From positions 1 to 64,000 of the forward strand of contig NZ_JACUTY010000002.1 of NCBI RefSeq assembly GCF_014859555.1: a DNA stretch of 64,000 bases. The letters are read 5' to 3'. Origin of the DNA: Thiomicrospira sp. Lineage in GTDB: Bacteria; Pseudomonadota; Gammaproteobacteria; Thiomicrospirales; Thiomicrospiraceae. The notes under the pieces were generated by a model. It ran no database searches. It worked only from the letters and a program-made list of their open reading frames with translations, and was not told the origin of the DNA. Position numbers and translations under genes: made by a program. This document shows positions 1-8,277 of this stretch, piece by piece. Each line of letters opens with the position of its first letter. The stretch's first letter is position 1.

Positions 1-996
1 TTGTTAGCGCTGCCCACTTTACTCAAACAAGGTTATTGCCCACGCCTTGCCAGCGGCACGATTTGCGCCTCAGGCACACTTGGCCAAATCATCCCACCGT
101 CGATTGTTTTGATTTTATTGGCGGATGTGCTGTCCAACGCCTATCAACAAGCCCAGTTACAGCAAGGCAATTTTGCCCCCGAAACCCTATCGGTGGGGGA
201 TTTATTTGCCGGTGCCATCCTACCAGGCCTGGTGCTGGTCGGGCTTTATATCCTTTACATGATTGGCGTGGCGATTTTTCAACCGCATCGTGTGCCGGCG
301 TTTAAAACCGAACATACCGGTTTAAACAGCGGCTTAATTGGACGAGTTATACAAAGTTTATTGCCGCCGATTGGTCTGATTGTTTTGGTGCTGGGTTCAA
401 TCATTGGTGGCATTGCGACCCCAACCGAAGCGGGGGCGTTAGGTGCATTAGGTGCGTTACTGTTGGCTTTGGCAAAAGGTCAACTCAGCCTAAACACCTT
501 AAAATCGGTGATGCTCAGCAGTTTAAAAATCACCAGTATGATCTTTTTAATCTTTATTGGCGCCGCCTTCTTTTCGCTAGTATTCCGTGGTTTGGGTGGC
601 GATGATTTAGTACACGATTTACTCGGCGAGTTACCCGGGGGGTTATTCACCGCGATGCTGATTGTGATGGTGATGTTATTTGTGCTGGGTTTCTTTTTAG
701 ACTTTATCGAAATCACCTATGTGGTGGTGCCGATTGTCGCACCGATTTTATTTATCCTAGGGGCTGACCCCATTTGGCTGGGCATTATGATTGCGATTAA
801 CCTACAGACCGCGTTTTTAACGCCGCCGTTTGGGTTTGCGTTATTTTATTTACGCGGTGTCGCCAGCCAGGCCAGTCTGAAAACCATTGATATGTATCGC
901 GGTGTTTGGCCTTATATATTAATTCAACTCTTTTTGCTTGGCCTGCTGGCGTTTTGGCCGAGTTTAAGCACCTGGCTGCCGAGCTTGTTATCTTAA
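1..996 (+). CDS. TRAP transporter large permease (DctM/TakM-like), C-terminal part
   Basis: The frame is open at base 1, so the true start lies upstream and the TTG at base 1 need not be the start. The 331 visible residues are strongly hydrophobic with about eight membrane spans, and carry the TRAP large-subunit hallmarks GTLGQIIPPSIVLI near the start and ATPTEAGALGALGALLLA near residue 140. In this family the 12-13-helix subunit moves organic acids across the inner membrane with a Na+ gradient, fed by a periplasmic binding protein. The small subunit is presumably just upstream. No binding-protein gene follows; a TakP-like one lies alone at 19.3 kb and could be its partner (inference). One CCAGGCCTGG palindrome encodes Pro-Gly-Leu-Val here. 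Confidence 0.9.
   Translation: MLALPTLLKQGYCPRLASGTICASGTLGQIIPPSIVLILLADVLSNAYQQAQLQQGNFAPETLSVGDLFAGAILPGLVLVGLYILYMIGVAIFQPHRVPAFKTEHTGLNSGLIGRVIQSLLPPIGLIVLVLGSIIGGIATPTEAGALGALGALLLALAKGQLSLNTLKSVMLSSLKITSMIFLIFIGAAFFSLVFRGLGGDDLVHDLLGELPGGLFTAMLIVMVMLFVLGFFLDFIEITYVVVPIVAPILFILGADPIWLGIMIAINLQTAFLTPPFGFALFYLRGVASQASLKTIDMYRGVWPYILIQLFLLGLLAFWPSLSTWLPSLLS
222..233. repeat. CCAGGCCTGG palindrome in the TRAP permease gene
   Basis: ACCAGGCCTGGT, read as Pro-Gly-Leu-Val. Confidence 0.9.
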
Positions 997-1017
997 AATT
1001 TCACCCAAGGAAAGCCG

Positions 1018-2178
1018 ATGTTTTGGATATTTTTACGCTTAGGTCTAACCTCGTTTGGCGGGCCGATGGCCCATATTGGTTTTTTCCGCCAGGAGTTTGT
1101 CGAAAAACGCGCTTGGTTTAGCGACAGCCAATTTGCCCAGTGGATCGCGTTATGCCACGCCTTGCCCGGGCCTTCGAGCTCACAACTGGGTTTTCTAATC
1201 GGTTATCAACGTGGTGGCTGGCCGGGTGCTTTGGCGGCCTTTTTGGGTTTTACCTTGCCGTCAGCTTTAATCATGAGTGGTCTGGCCTATGGTTGGTTTG
1301 CCTACCACCAGGCCTGGTCGGCATTAATTCCGGCCTTATTAATTGTCGCGGCTGCGGTGATTATTCAGGCCACTTGGGGCATGGCGAAACAGTTTTGTAG
1401 ACGTGCCGAATGGGTATTAACCGCGATCAGTAGCGCATTCGTATTACTGGCCTTTCCCAGCGTCTGGACACCGATTTTATTATTGCTTGGTTTGGCGTTA
1501 CTCGGCCAATGGCTAAAAACAGACGCCCCCGCATCCACACTGAGTTTGCAACGCTCGCCCAGTCGTCGACTCGCGTTAACCCTACTGGTCGCACCCTTGG
1601 GTTTATTAATCCTACTACCAGGCCTGGTGCTTTTTCTGCCAGAACTGGCCTTGTTTGATAGTCTGTATCGCGCCGGGGCACTGGTATTTGGCGGCGGTCA
1701 TGTTGTGTTGCCTTATTTACAAATCGAACTGGTACAACCAGGCCTGGTGACGGAGTCGGCTTTTTTAAGCGGTTATGCATTTGCACAAACCTTACCCGGG
1801 CCCATGTTTAGTTTTGCAACCTATTTAGGCACACTTACGCAAGGCTGGCTGGGCGCCATTATCGCCACAATAGCGATTTTTTTAGCCGGTTTGGCTTGGA
1901 TTATTGGCGTATTGCCGTTTTATCAACAGCTCATTACTCGCTCAAGTTTTCAGGCGGGATTAGTTGCGATTCAAGCTGGGGTGGTGGGGTTTCTCATCGC
2001 GGCCTTAATTAACCCGATTTTACCGCACGCAATTGTGAGTTTGCCAAGCTTGGGGTTATTAGGTTTAAACCTGTTATTACTCTGGCGATTTAAGGTTTCG
2101 GCGATTGTATTGATCTTATTGAATTTGAGTGTGGTGGTTTTCGCCGAATGGCTAGCACCAGGCCTGGTGATTGGTTAA
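1018..2178 (+). CDS. chrA: CHR-family (chromate / anion) transporter
   Basis: A 386-residue membrane protein of two-domain CHR-family size. The N-terminal half shows FLRLGLTSFGGPMAHIGFF and ALCHALPGPSSSQLGFLIGY; the C-terminal half repeats the pattern with GALVFGGGHVVLPYL and GYAFAQTLPGPMFSFATYLG, the internal duplication known for CHR proteins. Family members export chromate, and in Thiomicrorhabdus/Hydrogenovibrio relatives some CHR proteins have been implicated in dissolved inorganic carbon uptake, so the substrate cannot be fixed from sequence. It starts 21 bases after the TRAP permease gene with an AAGGAA Shine-Dalgarno sequence, so it is probably cotranscribed. Four CCAGGCCTGG palindromes lie inside it, the densest cluster in the window. 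Confidence 0.9.
   Translation: MFWIFLRLGLTSFGGPMAHIGFFRQEFVEKRAWFSDSQFAQWIALCHALPGPSSSQLGFLIGYQRGGWPGALAAFLGFTLPSALIMSGLAYGWFAYHQAWSALIPALLIVAAAVIIQATWGMAKQFCRRAEWVLTAISSAFVLLAFPSVWTPILLLLGLALLGQWLKTDAPASTLSLQRSPSRRLALTLLVAPLGLLILLPGLVLFLPELALFDSLYRAGALVFGGGHVVLPYLQIELVQPGLVTESAFLSGYAFAQTLPGPMFSFATYLGTLTQGWLGAIIATIAIFLAGLAWIIGVLPFYQQLITRSSFQAGLVAIQAGVVGFLIAALINPILPHAIVSLPSLGLLGLNLLLLWRFKVSAIVLILLNLSVVVFAEWLAPGLVIG
1307..1318. repeat. CCAGGCCTGG palindrome in chrA, copy 1
   Basis: ACCAGGCCTGGT, read as Gln-Ala-Trp. Confidence 0.9.
1617..1628. repeat. CCAGGCCTGG palindrome in chrA, copy 2
   Basis: ACCAGGCCTGGT, read as Pro-Gly-Leu-Val. Confidence 0.9.
1737..1748. repeat. CCAGGCCTGG palindrome in chrA, copy 3
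   Basis: ACCAGGCCTGGT, read as Pro-Gly-Leu-Val, 120 bases after copy 2. Confidence 0.9.
2157..2168. repeat. CCAGGCCTGG palindrome at the end of chrA
   Basis: ACCAGGCCTGGT, read as Pro-Gly-Leu-Val four codons before the stop. Confidence 0.9.
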
Positions 2179-2255
2179 GAGGTTGTGTTTTAGCCACATT
2201 TAGCCGCCGGTTTTTGATAACCAGAGCGGCCAGGCTCAGACTTAATTTAGTCCTT

Positions 2256-2516
2256 TTAATCGCCTTTTTCTGCAATTTTTTTCAAGTTTTCGTGAATTTT
2301 AAACAACACAATTAATAACTCACACCAAATTCTTGCAAATACCCCACCAAACACAATAATCGCCAAACCGGTAAAAAAGCTGCCTAAGGTCACGCCGTAA
2401 TAACCCGACATTGCACCTAAACCAGACACCAGTGCAATCGCAAGTAATAGCCAATACACAAACGTAATGATCTTTGGGGTTAACATCGAATCAAACATTA
2501 AAATCGGCTTTAACAT
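2256..2516 (-). CDS. DUF4282 membrane protein
   Basis: An 86-residue protein with two predicted membrane helices (about residues 17-37 and 45-67), followed by RIWCELLIVLFKIHENL, the typical end of DUF4282 proteins. The N-terminal MLKPILMFDSMLTPKIITFVY region also fits the family. Function is unknown. It converges with the CHR gene and is probably transcribed alone. Confidence 0.8.
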   Translation of the reverse strand: MLKPILMFDSMLTPKIITFVYWLLLAIALVSGLGAMSGYYGVTLGSFFTGLAIIVFGGVFARIWCELLIVLFKIHENLKKIAEKGD

Positions 2517-2622
2517 GGTCTCTATCCTTTCATTATTTAATAAAATTCACCTAGGTGAATTAGCCCCCCATTGTTTGGCAAAACGCGGATTAAGTACAAT
2601 CAAATTGTTTTATCAATGGATT

Positions 2623-2638
2623 GGGCGCCTCGATTGTG
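2623..2638 (+). repeat. Degenerate copy of the GGGCACCTCGATTAA repeat
   Basis: GGGCGCCTCGATT here differs at one base from the first 13 bases of the repeat found at 16934, 18162 and 20473. It lies in the gap just after the EamA gene's stop. One mismatched copy alone would be weak; it is listed because the other copies are clear. Confidence 0.4.
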
Positions 2639-2639
2639 T

Positions 2640-3587
2640 TTAAGGCTGTTTCGATGAAGTTTTGCGCTTGATGGTGAGCACCCCCACACCGATCATAACT
2701 AAGGTAAAACCGATTAGGTGCGACAGGGTAAAAGGTTCGGCCAGAATCCAGACGGCTAATGCAATCGTAAACACCGGCCCTAAACTGCCGATGATGCCAG
2801 TTTGTGCTGGGCCTAAGCGGGCGATAGCTTCAGAAATCATAAAGCTGGGGATAACCGTACTGAAAATCGCCAGCAAAAAAGTCCAAAGTAGAATCTGTGG
2901 ATTCAGCTCAAATTCTGTCCAATTCATGGTTACACCAAAAAATACCACCACCCAAACACAAGCCGCCAACATCGCCCAACTGGTAAACCATAAACTGCCG
3001 ACTTGAGCGATGATCGCGCGGCTAAACAACACATAAAACGCGAAACTAAAGGCCGCTAACGCTACTAATAACGTGCCTTTGGCTACGCCATCCCCCGCCA
3101 AACTGGCTTCTTGCGCGTAAATCAGCCATATGCCGATATAAGACAAGGTTAAAGCTAAAATGATTTTACGCGTTAAAGGTTGCTTAAAAAACAACGCCCC
3201 TAAAATCGCCACCATAATCGGATAGGTGAATAACGTCAGGCGTTCAAGCTGTGCCGAAATCAACTCCAACCCCATCAAATCCAGCCATGACGACACAAAA
3301 TAGCCCATAAACCCTAGCCCGATCAACGCCAACCAAGTACGCGCTGGAATTTGCGCACCTTTTTGCGGGTAACGTTGCCACAAAGCCCAGGCGATCAGTG
3401 CATACACCGGTATCGCCATGAGCATTCTGAGCAGCATCACGCCATCCGCATCCGAACCGGCTTGGTAAGCGAGTTTGATCAAAATGGATTTAACTGAAAA
3501 CAGTAAAGTGCCGACCACCGCTAAGCCAAATCCGATCCAAAAATAGCCTCGTGTCACAGTGTCTAATCCTGCTGCCAAAAAGCCCAT
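2640..3587 (-). CDS. EamA/DMT-family transporter
   Basis: A roughly 315-residue, ten-helix protein made of two EamA repeats, the drug/metabolite exporter fold. The first repeat contains LIALGLGFMGYFVSSWLDL-like sequence and the second ends in GPAQTGIIGSLGPVFTIALA, typical of EamA domain 2. The substrate is unknown; relatives export amino acids, nucleosides or other metabolites from the inner membrane. Start choice is uncertain: ATG at 3587 overlaps a TATAAT-like -10 element (3584-3589), so a GTG at 3557 with an AGGA sequence upstream, giving 305 residues, is a real alternative. The gene diverges from the decarboxylase gene. Confidence 0.85.
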   Translation of the reverse strand: MGFLAAGLDTVTRGYFWIGFGLAVVGTLLFSVKSILIKLAYQAGSDADGVMLLRMLMAIPVYALIAWALWQRYPQKGAQIPARTWLALIGLGFMGYFVSSWLDLMGLELISAQLERLTLFTYPIMVAILGALFFKQPLTRKIILALTLSYIGIWLIYAQEASLAGDGVAKGTLLVALAAFSFAFYVLFSRAIIAQVGSLWFTSWAMLAACVWVVVFFGVTMNWTEFELNPQILLWTFLLAIFSTVIPSFMISEAIARLGPAQTGIIGSLGPVFTIALAVWILAEPFTLSHLIGFTLVMIGVGVLTIKRKTSSKQP

Positions 3588-3712
3588 TATAGTAACAAGC
3601 CAACACAATGCATGACAGATGCAAAACTTTCGTTTTATTTAGACGCGGGTTTTGTATAATGCAGGGTCAAAGTTGGTTTATTTTAGATGCTGTAACAAGG
3701 ACATTATCCCTT

Positions 3713-5956
3713 ATGAAATTTCGTTTCCCGGTCGTCATTATTGATGAAGATTTTCGCTCAGAAAATGCCTCGGGCACAGGCGTGCGTGCGCTGGCTGAAG
3801 CCATTGAAAAAGAAGGCATGGAAACCTTAGGGGTCACCAGTTTTAATGACACGGCGATGATTGCCCAACAGCAAAACCGTGCTTCTTGTTTTATTCTATC
3901 GATCGACGACGACGAGTTTGCCGATGAAGCGCATAAAGATGACGCGATTGAAAAGCTGCGTTTATTCGTCGGCGAAATTCGCCATCGCAACGCCGACATT
4001 CCAATCTTTTTATATGGCGAAACTCGCACTTCTCGCCACATACCGAATGATGTATTGAAAGAACTACACGGCTTTATTCACATGTTTGAAGATACGCCTG
4101 AGTTTGTCGCGCGCCATATTATTCGCGAAGCACGTGTGTATCTGAAAGGTTTAGCACCGCCCTTTTTCCGTGCGCTCACCGCTTATGCCGCTGATGGCTC
4201 CTATTCTTGGCATTGCCCAGGACACTCCGGCGGTGTGGCTTTCTTGAAAAGCCCAGTCGGGCAAATGTTTCATCAGTTTTTTGGCGAAAACATGTTGCGC
4301 GCCGACGTGTGTAACGCGGTAGATGAACTGGGTCAGCTATTAGACCATACCGGTGCGGTCGCCGACTCAGAACAAAACGCGGCGCGTATTTTTGGCGCCG
4401 ACCACTTGTTTTTTGTAACAAATGGTACCTCAACCTCAAACAAAATTGTTTGGCACGCCAACGTCGCGGATGACGATATTGTGGTGGTCGATCGTAACTG
4501 TCATAAATCAGTTTTACACTCCATTATTATGACCGGTGCCGTGCCGGTTTTCTTAATGCCAACCCGCAACCATTACGGCATCATTGGCCCAATCCCGGAA
4601 TCGGAGTTCCATCCTGAGACCATTAAAAAGAAAATTCAAGCCAATCCTTTGGTGGTCGATCCAACCGCAAAACCACAAATGTTGACGCTGACTCAAAGCA
4701 CCTATGATGGCATCTTGTATAACGTAGACACTATCAAGAAAACGCTGGGTGAATACGTTGAAAACCTGCATTTCGATGAAGCTTGGTTGCCGCATGCAAC
4801 ATTCCACCGCTTCTATGAAGGCATGCATGCCATTGGTCGCGACACCAACCGCTCTGAAGGTCCGATGGTTTATGCTTGCCAATCCACGCATAAATTATTG
4901 GCGGGCTTAAGCCAGGCCAGTCAAATTTTGGTTCAGGAATCACCAAAACGTTTATTGGATCGTGGGCGTTTTAATGAAGCTTATTTAATGCACGTTTCCA
5001 CCAGCCCGCAATATTCGATTATTGCCAGCTGCGATGTGGCCGCCGCTATGATGGAACCACCGGGCGGTACCGCTCTGGTGGAAGAGTCAATTGCCGAAGC
5101 GCTGGATTTCCGTCGTGCAATGCGCAAAGTTGACGAAGAATTTGGCGATTCATGGTGGTTTAAAGTTTGGGGGCCAGACGAACTCGCCGAAGAAGGCATG
5201 GGCGAACGTGATGCCTGGATTTTGCGAGCCAACGAACCTTGGCATGGTTTTGGTAACCTAGCCAAAAATTTCAACATGCTTGATCCAATTAAAGCGACGA
5301 TTATTACACCAGGCCTGGCGGTAAATGGTGACTTCTCTGAAACCGGGATTCCAGCAGCGATTGTCACGCGTTATTTGTCGGAGCATGGTGTGATCATCGA
5401 AAAAACTGGCTTGTATTCGTTCTTTATCATGTTCACCATCGGTATTACTAAAGGCCGCTGGAACACCATGGTAACCGCCTTGCAACAGTTTAAAGATGAT
5501 TATGATCGTAACGTGCCTTTGTGGCGTGTATTGCCCACTTTTATCGCCAAATACCCACGTTATGAACGCATTGGTTTAAAAGACCTGTCGGATGCAATCC
5601 ACAATATGTACAAAGAAAACGATGTGGCGCGCTTAACCACCGAAATGTACACTTCGCACATGGAACCGGCGATGAAACCGGCCGATGCTTACGCGAAAAT
5701 GGTACATAACAAAATTGAGCGCGTTGAAGTTGATGATTTAGAAGGACGCATTACCGCGATTCTACTAACGCCTTACCCACCGGGAATCCCATTGTTAATT
5801 CCGGGGGAACGCGTCAACCAAAAAATCATGGACTATTTGAAATTTGCACGTAACTTTAATGAAAAATTCCCTGGGTTCGAAACCGATATCCACGGACTGG
5901 TAAAAGAAGAAGTAGACGGCAAAATGGTCTATTCAATGGATTGCGTGAAAATTTAA
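3713..5956 (+). CDS. PLP-dependent Orn/Lys/Arg decarboxylase (fold type I)
   Basis: A 747-residue protein of full family length. It has an N-terminal wing/receiver-like domain (about 1-130), the PLP domain with STHKLLAGLSQASQI holding the Schiff-base lysine, and the C-terminal domain with PYPPGIPLLIPGE and KFPGFETDIHG, as in CadA/LdcC and AdiA. It converts a basic amino acid to CO2 plus cadaverine, agmatine or putrescine in the cytoplasm. Lysine and arginine specificity cannot be separated by eye. The frame is open from 3608, but the protein family begins at MKFRFPVVIIDEDF, so ATG 3713 was chosen, with AAGGA about 12 bases upstream. It stands alone, ending in a terminator. One palindrome copy encodes Pro-Gly-Leu-Ala. 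Confidence 0.9.
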   Translation: MKFRFPVVIIDEDFRSENASGTGVRALAEAIEKEGMETLGVTSFNDTAMIAQQQNRASCFILSIDDDEFADEAHKDDAIEKLRLFVGEIRHRNADIPIFLYGETRTSRHIPNDVLKELHGFIHMFEDTPEFVARHIIREARVYLKGLAPPFFRALTAYAADGSYSWHCPGHSGGVAFLKSPVGQMFHQFFGENMLRADVCNAVDELGQLLDHTGAVADSEQNAARIFGADHLFFVTNGTSTSNKIVWHANVADDDIVVVDRNCHKSVLHSIIMTGAVPVFLMPTRNHYGIIGPIPESEFHPETIKKKIQANPLVVDPTAKPQMLTLTQSTYDGILYNVDTIKKTLGEYVENLHFDEAWLPHATFHRFYEGMHAIGRDTNRSEGPMVYACQSTHKLLAGLSQASQILVQESPKRLLDRGRFNEAYLMHVSTSPQYSIIASCDVAAAMMEPPGGTALVEESIAEALDFRRAMRKVDEEFGDSWWFKVWGPDELAEEGMGERDAWILRANEPWHGFGNLAKNFNMLDPIKATIITPGLAVNGDFSETGIPAAIVTRYLSEHGVIIEKTGLYSFFIMFTIGITKGRWNTMVTALQQFKDDYDRNVPLWRVLPTFIAKYPRYERIGLKDLSDAIHNMYKENDVARLTTEMYTSHMEPAMKPADAYAKMVHNKIERVEVDDLEGRITAILLTPYPPGIPLLIPGERVNQKIMDYLKFARNFNEKFPGFETDIHGLVKEEVDGKMVYSMDCVKI
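5309..5318. repeat. CCAGGCCTGG palindrome in the decarboxylase gene
   Basis: Read as Pro-Gly-Leu-Ala; the outer base pair is not symmetrical. Confidence 0.9.
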
Positions 5957-5980
5957 TTTCGCTTAAATCTAATCTTTTTG

Positions 5981-6004
5981 AGCCCGCTTTAGCGGGCTTT
6001 TTGC
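5981..6004 (+). terminator. Rho-independent terminator of the decarboxylase gene
   Basis: AGCCCGCT and AGCGGGCT form a perfect 8-bp stem around a TT loop, followed by TTTTT. It lies 25 bases after the decarboxylase stop. Confidence 0.9.
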
Positions 6005-6141
6005 GCCTAAGTTCGTGGTTTTTTCATAATCTAATTGGCTGGCTTCTTTATAATACCTACTCGTAACTTGGTAGCCAGCTGAACAATAGCCGCCGACTTT
6101 AATCCTGTTTGCCTCAAACATCCTTACATGGAATCGCTTTA

Positions 6142-7563
6142 ATGATTGTGAGCTTCAAAGTCAAACTCATCGCCCTGCTGCTTATTTTTGGGCTTTTTTT
6201 GATCGTCGGCACGATTGTCACGAATCACGCCATGCTCAAAAACAGCTTAATTGAGTATGTGGATAAGCGTGACCAACAGCATCTTGAGCGTATCAAAAAG
6301 AATATTCAATTTGTGATTGAGGAAAAATTTGAGTACGACCTAAGTATTATTGATGAAGTCACCTGGCGTAAAATTGTCAGCATTTCCAGCCGAGTCGACT
6401 TTACCGAAACTTTTGTGCCGGTTGATTTGTTTTTAAACTATCCCTATTCGGACTTTAAACAACGCCACCCGGACTTTACCGAAAAACGCCTTAGCTTAGT
6501 CGATACCAATAAAGACTGTCTATATGGCTTTCCGACCGAAGAAAACCGTAAATTCATTCCAATCGAAATTAATCAACAGATAGTGGGTTACATTGGCTAC
6601 AGCCATCGCGCCGAACTGACCGAAGCCTTAGATATCCAGCTAGCGGAACGCCAACGGTCATTGCTAACTTACGGCGTATTCTTTCTGGTGTTATTGTCTG
6701 GCATATTATTAATGCCGTTTGGTCACTACTTCCTGCAACCGATTTTATCGGTCACCCAGGGTATGCGCGCGCTCACGGCAGGTAAGTTTAATACCCGTTT
6801 AAAAGTCAATCGGCGTGATGAGCTTGGGCAACTACAACAGGATTTTAACCACCTCGCGATCAGCCTAGAAAAAAACCAACAAAGTCGTAACCAATGGATT
6901 GCCGATATTTCACATGAGTTACGCACACCTCTAACCATTATTCGCGGCGACATTGAGGCCTTAAAAGATGGCATTCGCCCCCTTAATGCTGACAGTTTAG
7001 ATAACTTATACAGCGAAGCCATCCACCTAAATCGTTTAGTCGAGGATCTTTATCAAATTACGTTAAATGACGTGGGTGGCTTACGTTATCAAATGCAGCC
7101 GCTTGAATTTGGCTTACTGGTTAAACAATCAATTGAACCCTTCATCAGCCTGGCACGCGAAAAAGGCATTAAGCTTGAGACCTACCTGCCAGTTTCCGAG
7201 ATAAAATTCCGTGGTGATGCCGACCGTTTACAGCAAATGCTGACCAACTTAATCAGTAACAGCCTGGCTTATACCGATGCACCAGGCCTGGTAAAACTCC
7301 GTTTAAAAACCAATAAAAACAATTTAAATTTGGATATTGAAGATTCGGCACCAGGTGTACCGGATGACGCGCTGCCGCATTTATTTGACCGATTCTTCCG
7401 AGGCGAAGCCTCACGCAATCGTCGTTATGGCGGCGCTGGCATCGGCTTGGCCTTGGTGGAACAAATTGTACAAGCGCATCAAGGTACAATAGACTGTCAA
7501 CACAGCCCGCTAGGCGGCTTACTTATTTCTATCCAACTACCCTTGGAGGCGTTTCCTAAATGA
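6142..7563 (+). CDS. baeS: Membrane sensor histidine kinase, BaeS-like
   Basis: From ATG 6142 it encodes 473 residues: a membrane helix (about 8-28), a periplasmic sensor of about 145 residues, a second helix (about 178-196), a HAMP domain, a HisKA domain with ISHELRTPLTII (phosphorylated H258), and an HATPase domain with NLISNSLAYTD, FDRFFRGE and GGAGIGLAL. It would sense envelope conditions and phosphorylate the adjoining BaeR-like regulator. A TTG at 6109 extends the frame by 11 residues but lacks support; ATG 6142 has GGAA 8 bases upstream. It overlaps the regulator gene by 4 bases. One palindrome copy encodes Pro-Gly-Leu-Val within the ATPase domain. The stimulus is unknown. Confidence 0.9.
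   Translation: MIVSFKVKLIALLLIFGLFLIVGTIVTNHAMLKNSLIEYVDKRDQQHLERIKKNIQFVIEEKFEYDLSIIDEVTWRKIVSISSRVDFTETFVPVDLFLNYPYSDFKQRHPDFTEKRLSLVDTNKDCLYGFPTEENRKFIPIEINQQIVGYIGYSHRAELTEALDIQLAERQRSLLTYGVFFLVLLSGILLMPFGHYFLQPILSVTQGMRALTAGKFNTRLKVNRRDELGQLQQDFNHLAISLEKNQQSRNQWIADISHELRTPLTIIRGDIEALKDGIRPLNADSLDNLYSEAIHLNRLVEDLYQITLNDVGGLRYQMQPLEFGLLVKQSIEPFISLAREKGIKLETYLPVSEIKFRGDADRLQQMLTNLISNSLAYTDAPGLVKLRLKTNKNNLNLDIEDSAPGVPDDALPHLFDRFFRGEASRNRRYGGAGIGLALVEQIVQAHQGTIDCQHSPLGGLLISIQLPLEAFPK
7281..7292. repeat. CCAGGCCTGG palindrome in baeS
   Basis: ACCAGGCCTGGT, read as Pro-Gly-Leu-Val. Confidence 0.9.
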
Positions 7564-8252
7564 ACATCCTAATTGTTGAAGACGAACAACGTATTGCCGA
7601 TTTGTTAATGGATTATGCTAAGGCCGCAGGTTACCAAGCCTCGCACTTAAACACCGGGGTTAACGCGGTCGAAACTATTCGCAACACCCAACCCGACTTA
7701 GTCTTGTTAGATATTATGTTGCCGGGCGTAGATGGCTTGGATATTTGTAAAGGGGTGCGCAAAACCTCGCAAGTGCCGATCATTATGGTGAGTGCGCGGG
7801 TGGAAGAATTGGATCGTATTTTAGGCTTAGAAATCGGTGCCGATGATTACATTTGCAAACCTTTCAGCCCGCGTGAAGTCATGGCGCGCGTTAAAGCCGT
7901 TTTACGCCGCCACTACGAGACACAAACACCGACCGAATGGGTTTTGGATGAATCTCGCTCACAAGTTCAGTTTCAGCAAAAAAGTGTGGCGCTAACCTCG
8001 GTTGAGTTTGCTTTATTTCAAGTATTATTTGAACACCCGGGTCAGATTTTTTCGCGTTCCCAGTTGATGAATCGAATTTATCAAGATGGCCGTGTGGTAT
8101 CGGATCGCACCGTCGACAGCCATATCAAAAAACTACGCCAAAAACTGCACCAGGCCTGGCCGGATACCGAAGTGATTCACTCGGTATATGGCATTGGCTA
8201 TAAGTTTGAAATACTTGATGAACCCGAAACAGAGGTCGAGTTGGCTGAATGA
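7560..8252 (+). CDS. baeR: OmpR-family response regulator, BaeR-like
   Basis: 230 residues: a receiver domain with acidic pair E7/D8, phospho-acceptor D51 in LVLLDIMLPG and a KPFSPREV lysine near 100, then a winged-helix domain with VSDRTVDSHIKKLRQKL and YGIGYKFE at the end. It is a DNA-binding regulator controlled by the kinase gene it overlaps (ATGA junction). Targets are not visible here. A palindrome copy encodes His-Gln-Ala-Trp just after the recognition helix. Confidence 0.92.
   Translation: MNILIVEDEQRIADLLMDYAKAAGYQASHLNTGVNAVETIRNTQPDLVLLDIMLPGVDGLDICKGVRKTSQVPIIMVSARVEELDRILGLEIGADDYICKPFSPREVMARVKAVLRRHYETQTPTEWVLDESRSQVQFQQKSVALTSVEFALFQVLFEHPGQIFSRSQLMNRIYQDGRVVSDRTVDSHIKKLRQKLHQAWPDTEVIHSVYGIGYKFEILDEPETEVELAE
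8150..8159. repeat. CCAGGCCTGG palindrome in baeR
   Basis: Read as Gln-Ala-Trp. Confidence 0.9.
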
Positions 8253-8277
8253 AACGTCAGCACAAGCGCCATATTCC

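Noticed and set aside
480-716. Minus-strand frame inside the TRAP permease gene
   Set aside because: A shadow of a strongly coding frame; its Lys/Ser/Ile-rich product has no family features.
3608-3712. N-terminal extension of the decarboxylase
   Set aside because: The extra 35 residues have no family match and overlap the divergent EamA start; ATG 3713 fits the family.
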